Shown in pieces: positions 61,201 through 64,000 of a DNA stretch of 64,000 bases. The notes under the pieces were generated by a model. It was given only the letters and a program-made list of their open reading frames with translations, was not told where the DNA came from and searched no databases. Source of the stretch: Nakaseomyces glabratus (Eukaryota; Ascomycota; Saccharomycetes; Saccharomycetales; Saccharomycetaceae); contig NC_088959.1 of assembly GCF_010111755.1 (NCBI RefSeq), positions 930,001 through 994,000 on the forward strand. Direction: 5' to 3'. Position numbers and translations under genes: made by a program. Positions within the stretch are counted from its first letter, which is position 1. Each line of letters starts with the position of its first letter.

Positions 61201-64000
61201 AGCACTGTACGTCCTGGTGCTGCTCGTGGTGATCACACCGCCAAACTCGTTCGTAGTGGTCCAGAATGACACAACCTCATAGTTCGTCATATTGTTCTCA
61301 AGAACAACTGTGTGCGTCTCCACTGGAGGTGCAGGGCCAAACGACGTGTGTGGGGCCTCAGGCAACTTGTAGTCACGCGTAGCATTGAACAGAGTGCTGC
61401 TGGTAACAATCTCTCCCTTCTCATCAACAGTGATGAAGAACGAGATCCAGTCGCTCTCAACATAGTCCTCACCAGTAGTAGCCGTCACCGTCAAAGGTGG
61501 AGCACTGTACGTCCTGGTGCTGCTCGTGGTGATCACACCGCCAAACTCGTTCGTAGTGGTCCAGAATGACACAACCTCATAGTTCGTCATATTGTTCTCA
61601 AGAACAACTGTGTGCGTCTCCACTGGAGGTGCAGGGCCAAACGACGTGTGTGGAGCCTCAGGCAACTTGTAGTCACGCGTAGCATTGAACAGAGTGCTGC
61701 TGGTAACAATCTCTCCCTTCTCATCAACAGTGATGAAGAACGAGATCCAGTCGCTCTCAACATAGTCCTCACCAGTAGTAGCCGTCACCGTCAAAGGTGG
61801 AGCACTGTACGTCCTGGTGCTGCTCGTGGTGATCACACCGCCAAACTCGTTCGTAGTGGTCCAGAATGACACAACCTCATAGTTCGTCATATTGTTCTCA
61901 AGAACAACTGTGTGCGTCTCCACTGGAGGTGCAGGGCCAAACGACGTGTGTGGGGCCTCAGGCAACTTGTAGTCACGCGTAGCATTGAACAGAGTGCTGC
62001 TGGTAACAATCTCTCCCTTCTCATCAACAGTGATGAAGAACGAGATCCAGTCGCTCTCAACATAGTCCTCACCAGTAGTAGCCGTCACCGTCAAAGGTGG
62101 AGCACTGTACGTCCTGGTGCTGCTCGTGGTGATCACACCGCCAAACTCGTTCGTAGTGGTCCAGAATGACACAACCTCATAGTTCGTCATATTGTTCTCA
62201 AGAACAACTGTGTGCGTCTCCACTGGAGGTGCAGGGCCAAACGACGTGTGTGGAGCCTCAGGCAACTTGTAGTCACGCGTAGCATTGAACAGAGTGCTGC
62301 TGGTAACAATCTCTCCCTTCTCATCAACAGTGATGAAGAACGAGATCCAGTCGCTCTCAACATAGTCCTCACCAGTAGTAGCCGTCACCGTCAAAGGTGG
62401 AGCACTGTACGTCCTGGTGCTGCTCGTGGTGATCACACCGCCAAACTCGTTCGTAGTGGTCCAGAATGACACAACCTCATAGTTCGTCATATTGTTCTCA
62501 AGAACAACTGTGTGCGTCTCCACTGGAGGTGCAGGGCCAAACGACGTGTGTGGAGCCTCAGGCAACTTGTAGTCACGCGTAGCATTGAACAGAGTGCTGC
62601 TGGTAACAATCTCTCCCTTCTCATCAACAGTGATGAAGAACGAGATCCAGTCGCTCTCAACATAGTCCTCACCAGTAGTAGCCGTCACCGTCAAAGGTGG
62701 AGCACTGTACGTCCTGGTGCTGCTCGTGGTGATCACACCGCCAAACTCGTTCGTAGTGGTCCAGAATGACACAACCTCATAGTTCGTCATATTGTTCTCA
62801 AGAACAACTGTGTGCGTCTCCACTGGAGGTGCAGGGCCAAACGACGTGTGTGGAGCCTCAGGCAACTTGTAGTCACGCGTAGCATTGAACAGAGTGCTGC
62901 TGGTAACAATCTCTCCCTTCTCATCAACAGTGATGAAGAACGAGATCCAGTCGCTCTCAACATAGTCCTCACCAGTAGTAGCCGTCACCGTCAAAGGTGG
63001 AGCACTGTACGTCCTGGTGCTGCTCGTGGTGATCACACCGCCAAACTCGTTCGTAGTGGTCCAGAATGACACAACCTCATAGTTCGTCATATTGTTCTCA
63101 AGAACAACTGTGTGCGTCTCCACTGGAGGTGCAGGGCCAAACGACGTGTGTGGAGCCTCAGGCAACTTGTAGTCACGCGTAGCATTGAACAGAGTGCTGC
63201 TGGTAACAATCTCTCCCTTCTCATCAACAGTGATGAAGAACGAGATCCAGTCGCTCTCAACATAGTCCTCACCAGTAGTAGCCGTCACAGTTAAAGGTGG
63301 TGGACTATATTTGGTGGTAGTACTTGTTGTAATAATTTTACCGTTTGCATCTAGTGTTGTGTAGTATGATATCACATCATATTCAGTGACCTCATTGCCA
63401 AGATCAATTATTTTGGTTTCAGGGCTTGGTGCGGGATCATAACTGGTAGATGCAGAAATTATGACGCTATCAGTAATTATTTGACCTTCTCCATTGACAG
63501 TAATAAAGTATGAATAAACGTCAACTACATGTTCATGGTTCTCATATATCGTGATAGTAGTGACTGGAGGAGGACTGTATTTGTCTACATGACTTGTAGT
63601 AATCAATTTACCATTTGCATCTAGAGTGGTATAATAAGATATCACGTCATACTCGGTCACCTGATTTCCCAAATCAATGATTTGTGTAGTTGGAGGAGGA
63701 GCCGGAAAATGCGAAATTGAGAGAGTCTTTGTCGTTGTCGCATACGTTGGCTTTCCGTCGGCAGCCACTGTTGGGACATATGAGATCTCCTCGATGATCT
63801 GCTCATAGTCGGAAGTGAATGTCGTCGTAAAAGCGGGGGGTAAACTTACACTCACAGATATTGTTCTTGTCTTTGTACCTGTAACTGGATGACCGTTTGC
63901 ATCTACTGTGCTGAAAAATGATAATTCGTCTTCTTCCACCCATCCTTGTTGAGTTATTGTCACAGTTTTCGGTGGAGGTATTATCAAGACCGTTCTAGTC
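43243..64000 (-). CDS. giant SFFIT-megasatellite GPI wall protein, 5' end outside window
   Basis: At least 6,918 codons, stop TAG at 43243-43245. The frame is open to the window edge: codons above 63987 read T-R-T-V, and the first nominal start there is TTG, so the real start and any signal peptide or ligand domain lie beyond. Visible order, N to C: diverged repeats of the TEYDVISYYTTLDANGK type (~63290-64000); the near-perfect 100-residue SFFIT array (44849-63288); two more diverged compound units (44000-44848); a Ser/Thr/Asn-rich stalk (43290-43980); and a hydrophobic C-terminus (CIILLIIVVVSIA) typical of GPI signals. Known: SFFIT megasatellites occur in C. glabrata wall proteins. An adhesin role is inferred; there is no evidence of a frameshift. 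Confidence 0.93.
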   Translation of the reverse strand, partial: TRTVLIIPPPKTVTITQQGWVEEDELSFFSTVDANGHPVTGTKTRTISVSVSLPPAFTTTFTSDYEQIIEEISYVPTVAADGKPTYATTTKTLSISHFPAPPPTTQIIDLGNQVTEYDVISYYTTLDANGKLITTSHVDKYSPPPVTTITIYENHEHVVDVYSYFITVNGEGQIITDSVIISASTSYDPAPSPETKIIDLGNEVTEYDVISYYTTLDANGKIITTSTTTKYSPPPLTVTATTGEDYVESDWISFFITVDEKGEIVTSSTLFNATRDYKLPEAPHTSFGPAPPVETHTVVLENNMTNYEVVSFWTTTNEFGGVITTSSTRTYSAPPLTVTATTGEDYVESDWISFFITVDEKGEIVTSSTLFNATRDYKLPEAPHTSFGPAPPVETHTVVLENNMTNYEVVSFWTTTNEFGGVITTSSTRTYSAPPLTVTATTGEDYVESDWISFFITVDEKGEIVTSSTLFNATRDYKLPEAPHTSFGPAPPVETHTVVLENNMTNYEVVSFWTTTNEFGGVITTSSTRTYSAPPLTVTATTGEDYVESDWISFFITVDEKGEIVTSSTLFNATRDYKLPEAPHTSFGPAPPVETHTVVLENNMTNYEVVSFWTTTNEFGGVITTSSTRTYSAPPLTVTATTGEDYVESDWISFFITVDEKGEIVTSSTLFNATRDYKLPEAPHTSFGPAPPVETHTVVLENNMTNYEVVSFWTTTNEFGGVITTSSTRTYSAPPLTVTATTGEDYVESDWISFFITVDEKGEIVTSSTLFNATRDYKLPEAPHTSFGPAPPVETHTVVLENNMTNYEVVSFWTTTNEFGGVITTSSTRTYSAPPLTVTATTGEDYVESDWISFFITVDEKGEIVTSSTLFNATRDYKLPEAPHTSFGPAPPVETHTVVLENNMTNYEVVSFWTTTNEFGGVITTSSTRTYSAPPLTVTATTGEDYVESDWISFFITVDEKGEIVTSSTLFNATRDYKLPEAPHTSFGPAPPVETHTVVLENNMTNYEVVSFWTTTNEFGGVITTSSTRTYSAPPLTVTATTGEDYVESDWISFFITVDEKGEIVTSSTLFNATRDYKLPEAPHTSFGPAPPVETHTVVLENNMTNYEVVSFWTTTNEFGGVITTSSTRTYSAPPLTVTATTGEDYVESDWISFFITVDEKGEIVTSSTLFNATRDYKLPEAPHTSFGPAPPVETHTVVLENNMTNYEVVSFWTTTNEFGGVITTSSTRTYSAPPLTVTATTGEDYVESDWISFFITVDEKGEIVTSSTLFNATRDYKLPEAPHTSFGPAPPVETHTVVLENNMTNYEVVSFWTTTNEFGGVITTSSTRTYSAPPLTVTATTGEDYVESDWISFFITVDEKGEIVTSSTLFNATRDYKLPEAPHTSFGPAPPVETHTVVLENNMTNYEVVSFWTTTNEFGGVITTSSTRTYSAPPLTVTATTGEDYVESDWISFFITVDEKGEIVTSSTLFNATRDYKLPEAPHTSFGPAPPVETHTVVLENNMTNYEVVSFWTTTNEFGGVITTSSTRTYSAPPLTVTATTGEDYVESDWISFFITVDEKGEIVTSSTLFNATRDYKLPEAPHTSFGPAPPVETHTVVLENNMTNYEVVSFWTTTNEFGGVITTSSTRTYSAPPLTVTATTGEDYVESDWISFFITVDEKGEIVTSSTLFNATRDYKLPEAPHTSFGPAPPVETHTVVLENNMTNYEVVSFWTTTNEFGGVITTSSTRTYSAPPLTVTATTGEDYVESDWISFFITVDEKGEIVTSSTLFNATRDYKLPEAPHTSFGPAPPVETHTVVLENNMTNYEVVSFWTTTNEFGGVITTSSTRTYSAPPLTVTATTGEDYVESDWISFFITVDEKGEIVTSSTLFNATRDYKLPEAPHTSFGPAPPVETHTVVLENNMTNYEVVSFWTTTNEFGGVITTSSTRTYSAPPLTVTATTGEDYVESDWISFFITVDEKGEIVTSSTLFNATRDYKLPEAPHTSFGPAPPVETHTVVLENNMTNYEVVSFWTTTNEFGGVITTSSTRTYSAPPLTVTATTGEDYVESDWISFFITVDEKGEIVTSSTLFNATRDYKLPEAPHTSFGPAPPVETHTVVLENNMTNYEVVSFWTTTNEFGGVITTSSTRTYSAPPLTVTATTGEDYVESDWISFFITVDEKGEIVTSSTLFNATRDYKLPEAPHTSFGPAPPVETHTVVLENNMTNYEVVSFWTTTNEFGGVITTSSTRTYSAPPLTVTATTGEDYVESDWISFFITVDEKGEIVTSSTLFNATRDYIDAEAQHTSFGPAPPVETHTVVLENNMTNYEVVSFWTTTNEFGGVITTSSTRTYSAPPLTVTATTGEDYVESDWISFFITVDEKGEIVTSSTLFNATRDYKLPEAPHTSFGPAPPVETHTVVLENNMTNYEVVSFWTTTNEFGGVITTSSTRTYSAPPLTVTATTGEDYVESDWISFFITVDEKGEIVTSSTLFNATRDYIDANAPHTSFGPAPPVETHTVVLENNMTNYEVVSFWTTTNEFGGVITTSSTRTYSAPPLTVTATTGEDYVESDWISFFITVDEKGEIVTSSTLFNATRDYIDANAPHTSFGPAPPVETHTVVLENNMTNYEVVSFWTTTNEFGGVITTSSTRTYSAPPLTVTATTGEDYVESDWISFFITVDEKGEIVTSSTLFNATRDYIDAEAPHTSFGPAPPVETHTVVLENNMTNYEVVSFWTTTNEFGGVITTSSTRTYSAPPLTVTATTGEDYVESDWISFFITVDEKGEIVTSSTLFNATRDYIDANAPHTSFGPAPPVETHTVVLENNMTNYEVVSFWTTTNEFGGVITTSSTRTYSAPPLTVTATTGEDYVESDWISFFITVDEKGEIVTSSTLFNATRDYIDANAPHTSFGPAPPVETHTVVLENNMTNYEVVSFWTTTNEFGGVITTSSTRTYSAPPLTVTATTGEDYVESDWISFFITVDEKGEIVTSSTLFNATRDYIDAEAPHTSFGPAPPVETHTVVLENNMTNYEVVSFWTTTNEFGGVITTSSTRTYSAPPLTVTATTGEDYVESDWISFFITVDEKGEIVTSSTLFNATRDYIDANAPHTSFGPAPPVETHTVVLENNMTNYEVVSFWTTTNEFGGVITTSSTRTYSAPPLTVTATTGEDYVESDWISFFITVDEKGEIVTSITLFNATRDYIDANAPHTSFGPAPPVETHTVVLENNMTNYEVVSFWTTTNEFGGVITTSSTRTYSAPPLTVTATTGEDYVESDWISFFITVDEKGEIVTSSTLFNATRDYIDAEAPHTSFGPAPPVETHTVVLENNMTNYEVVSFWTTTNEFGGVITTSSTRTYSAPPLTVTATTGEDYVESDWISFFITVDEKGEIVTSSTLFNATRDYIDANAPHTSFGPAPPVETHTVVLENNMTNYEVVSFWTTTNEFGGVITTSSTRTYSAPPLTVTATTGEDYVESDWISFFITVDEKGEIVTSSTLFNATRDYIDANAPHTSFGPAPPVETHTVVLENNMTNYEVVSFWTTTNEFGGVITTSSTRTYSAPPLTVTATTGEDYVESDWISFFITVDEKGEIVTSSTLFNATRDYIDANAPHTSFGPAPPVETHTVVLENNMTNYEVVSFWTTTNEFGGVITTSSTRTYSAPPLTVTATTGEDYVESDWISFFITVDEKGEIVTSSTLFNATRDYIDANAPHTSFGPAPPVETHTVVLENNMTNYEVVSFWTTTNEFGGVITTSSTRTYSAPPLTVTATTGEDYVESDWISFFITVDEKGEIVTSSTLFNATRDYKLPEAPHTSFGPAPPVETHTVVLENNMTNYEVVSFWTTTNEFGGVITTSSTRTYSAPPLTVTATTGEDYVESDWISFFITVDEKGEIVTSSTLFNATRDYIDANAPHTSFGPAPPVETHTVVLENNMTNYEVVSFWTTTNEFGGVITTSSTRTYSAPPLTVTATTGEDYVESDWISFFITVDEKGEIVTSSTLFNATRDYIDAEAPHTSFGPAPPVETHTVVLENNMTNYEVVSFWTTTNEFGGVITTSSTRTYSAPPLTVTATTGEDYVESDWISFFITVDEKGEIVTSSTLFNATRDYIDANAPHTSFGPAPPVETHTVVLENNMTNYEVVSFWTTTNEFGGVITTSSTRTYSAPPLTVTATTGEDYVESDWISFFITVDEKGEIVTSITLFNATRDYIDAEAPHTSFGPAPPVETHTVVLENNMTNYEVVSFWTTTNEFGGVITTSSTRTYSAPPLTVTATTGEDYVESDWISFFITVDEKGEIVTSSTLFNATRDYIDANAPHTSFGPAPPVETHTVVLENNMTNYEVVSFWTTTNEFGGVITTSSTRTYSAPPLTVTATTGEDYVESDWISFFITVDEKGEIVTSITLFNATRDYIDANAPHTSFGPAPPVETHTVVLENNMTNYEVVSFWTTTNEFGGVITTSSTRTYSAPPLTVTATTGEDYVESDWISFFITVDEKGEIVTSSTLFNATRDYIDAEAPHTSFGPAPPVETHTVVLENNMTNYEVVSFWTTTNEFGGVITTSSTRTYSAPPLTVTATTGEDYVESDWISFFITVDEKGEIVTSSTLFNATRDYIDANAPHTSFGPAPPVETHTVVLENNMTNYEVVSFWTTTNEFGGVITTSSTRTYSAPPLTVTATTGEDYVESDWISFFITVDEKGEIVTSSTLFNATRDYIDANAPHTSFGPAPPVETHTVVLENNMTNYEVVSFWTTTNEFGGVITTSSTRTYSAPPLTVTATTGEDYVESDWISFFITVDEKGEIVTSSTLFNATRDYIDAEAPHTSFGPAPPVETHTVVLENNMTNYEVVSFWTTTNEFGGVITTSSTRTYSAPPLTVTATTGEDYVESDWISFFITVDEKGEIVTSSTLFNATRDYIDANAPHTSFGPAPPVETHTVVLENNMTNYEVVSFWTTTNEFGGVITTSSTRTYSAPPLTVTATTGEDYVESDWISFFITVDEKGEIVTSSTLFNATRDYIDAEAQHTSFGPAPPVETHTVVLENNMTNYEVVSFWTTTNEFGGVITTSSTRTYSAPPLTVTATTGEDYVESDWISFFITVDEKGEIVTSSTLFNATRDYIDAEAQHTSFGPAPPVETHTVVLENNMTNYEVVSFWTTTNEFGGVITTSSTRTYSAPPLTVTATTGEDYVESDWISFFITVDEKGEIVTSSTLFNATRDYIDAEAPHTSFGPAPPVETHTVVLENNMTNYEVVSFWTTTNEFGGVITTSSTRTYSAPPLTVTATTGEDYVESDWISFFITVDEKGEIVTSSTLFNATRDYIDANAPHTSFGPAPPVETHTVVLENNMTNYEVVSFWTTTNEFGGVITTSSTRTYSAPPLTVTATTGEDYVESDWISFFITVDEKGEIVTSSTLFNATRDYIDANAPHTSFGPAPPVETHTVVLENNMTNYEVVSFWTTTNEFGGVITTSSTRTYSAPPLTVTATTGEDYVESDWISFFITVDEKGEIVTSSTLFNATRDYIDAEAPHTSFGPAPPVETHTVVLENNMTNYEVVSFWTTTNEFGGVITTSSTRTYSAPPLTVTATTGEDYVESDWISFFITVDEKGEIVTSSTLFNATRDYIDANAPHTSFGPAPPVETHTVVLENNMTNYEVVSFWTTTNEFGGVITTSSTRTYSAPPLTVTATTGEDYVESDWISFFITVDEKGEIVTSSTLFNATRDYIDAEAQHTSFGPAPPVETHTVVLENNMTNYEVVSFWTTTNEFGGVITTSSTRTYSAPPLTVTATTGEDYVESDWISFFITVDEKGEIVTSSTLFNATRDYIDAEAQHTSFGPAPPVETHTVVLENNMTNYEVVSFWTTTNEFGGVITTSSTRTYSAPPLTVTATTGEDYVESDWISFFITVDEKGEIVTSSTLFNATRDYIDANAPHTSFGPAPPVETHTVVLENNMTNYEVVSFWTTTNEFGGVITTSSTRTYSAPPLTVTATTGEDYVESDWISFFITVDEKGEIVTSSTLFNATRDYIDANAPHTSFGPAPPVETHTVVLENNMTNYEVVSFWTTTNEFGGVITTSSTRTYSAPPLTVTATTGEDYVESDWISFFITVDEKGEIVTSSTLFNATRDYIDANAPHTSFGPAPPVETHTVVLENNMTNYEVVSFWTTTNEFGGVITTSSTRTYSAPPLTVTATTGEDYVESDWISFFITVDEKGEIVTSSTLFNATRDYIDANAPHTSFGPAPPVETHTVVLENNMTNYEVVSFWTTTNEFGGVITTSSTRTYSAPPLTVTATTGEDYVESDWISFFITVDEKGEIVTSSTLFNATRDYIDAEAQHTSFGPAPPVETHTVVLENNMTNYEVLSFWTTTNEFGGVITTSSTRTYSAPPLTVTATTGEDYVESDWISFFITVDEKGEIVTSSTLFNATRDYIDAEAQHPTFGTPPLPVTSTIEVTEGVTEYVVVSYYTTTNEYGGVITTSTTTTHSPPAISTIEIETIGYHEIDYISYYITTDSDGNISTGSSIWKTRTALYSNEQAAPHTSAKPAPSPVTNKVNAEDDRTNYEVVSFWTTTNEFGGLITTSSTRTYSAPPLTVTATTGEDYVESDWISFFITVDEKGEIVTSSTLFNATRDYIDAEAQHPTFGTPPLPVTSTIEVTEGVTEYVVVSYYTTTNEYGGVITTSTTTTHSPPTVSTIAIETDGSHGTEYISYFITTDSDGKISTGETRLNQGHQSSSKGKSSDLASQTKEGISEKPEAVWTDISQSREHSLPTSVKSNEVGNEVGSGTISEETTQSTSRNTGSHNSEYQISNSRTLLVPSKIAESLPLSSSRPVISSIDTGSSHSEVHGHASGSAIKNSKDNEGISPSTVNGGSVPVSSNTNTHREGSAADVSSNNKPNYSSVPTNTIQSRSRTRVTLSSTDTRASGGSNSTSASNLISELSDSHDLTGSASSITFLGIKKCIILLIIVVVSIA
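44089..45076 (-). repeat. 606-bp direct duplication at the C-terminal edge of the array
   Basis: Sequence at ~44089-44470 recurs at ~44695-45076, offset by 606 bp (202 codons). Each copy joins part of an SFFIT unit to the VTSTIEVTEGVTEY...NEYGGVITTS unit. The two copies differ in scattered positions around 44470-44690, so this duplication is older than the main array. Confidence 0.85.
44849..63288 (-). repeat. SFFIT megasatellite, 300-bp unit, ~61.5 copies
   Basis: An exact 300-bp period holds without any length change for 18,440 bp. The unit contains ESDWISFFITVDEKGEIVTS and, half a unit later, NYEVVSFWTTTNEFGGVITT. Nearly all variation is in one 18-bp window: plus-strand GGAGCCTCAGGCAACTTG (Lys-Leu-Pro-Glu-Ala type, 22 junctions) versus GGTGCATTCGCATCAATG and close relatives (Ile-Asp-Ala type, 39 junctions). 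No cysteine; two N-glycosylation sequons per unit (NAT, NMT). Confidence 0.97.

Noticed and set aside
44849..63288. CRISPR-like or centromeric satellite array
   Set aside because: The units are contiguous, 300 bp long and fully coding in one frame, with no repeat-spacer alternation. This yeast group has point centromeres, not satellites.
44848..63294. About 60 small plus-strand frames of 73 or 85 codons and 61-codon minus-strand frames, repeating every 300 bp
   Set aside because: They are shadows of the SFFIT unit in other frames, copied with the repeat; nothing suggests they are expressed.

Overview
The window is nuclear DNA of a budding yeast close to or identical with Candida glabrata (Nakaseomyces glabratus). 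The evidence is: compact intron-less genes with Saccharomyces-type products; a gene order (MCH5, SLY41, SNU66, NOP58, DGK1, SPS4, SFG1, FAA1, HSH49, GNT1) that follows S. cerevisiae YOR306C-YOR320C; yeast-type tRNA-Ala(AGC) and tRNA-Asn(GTT); and two wall-protein genes carrying the SHITT and SFFIT megasatellite motifs known from C. glabrata.

Layout. 0-21.3 kb: the conserved block, minus strand up to SPS4, then SFG1, FAA1 and HSH49 on plus and GNT1 on minus. Compared with S. cerevisiae, the RPL20B and COT1 positions are empty. 21.7-30.7 kb: a mosaic of short syntenic pieces (AIM39-PSH1, BTN2, KRE6/SKN1), with three minus-strand tRNA genes at or near the joins; the outer two are identical tRNA-Ala genes. 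31.2-36.6 kb: a PA14-domain GPI wall protein (PWP-like) with nested 33-bp and SHITT repeats. 36.6-43.2 kb: 6.65 kb with no convincing gene. 43.2-64 kb: the 3' part of a giant GPI-anchored wall protein, at least 6,918 codons, open at the window edge. About 18.4 kb of it is a near-perfect 300-bp SFFIT megasatellite (about 61.5 units).

How the genes work together. The left block is housekeeping: vitamin transport, ER-Golgi, splicing, snoRNP, lipid metabolism, glycosylation. The right side is cell surface: KRE6/SKN1 for beta-1,6-glucan, to which GPI wall proteins are normally linked, followed by two GPI adhesin-type genes on the same strand.

Main points for a second look: the higher-order structure of the SFFIT array (an exact 7-unit, 2.1-kb duplication and 3-unit periodicities); the modular arithmetic of the SHITT/33-bp array; paired Mcm1-Fkh-type composite sites upstream of SFG1; a perfect 26-bp palindrome upstream of MCH5; and tRNA genes at synteny joins. 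Start codons were checked in the sequence. For DGK1, PSH1 and the PA14 gene the longest open frames begin at non-ATG codons, so the first in-frame ATG is given.
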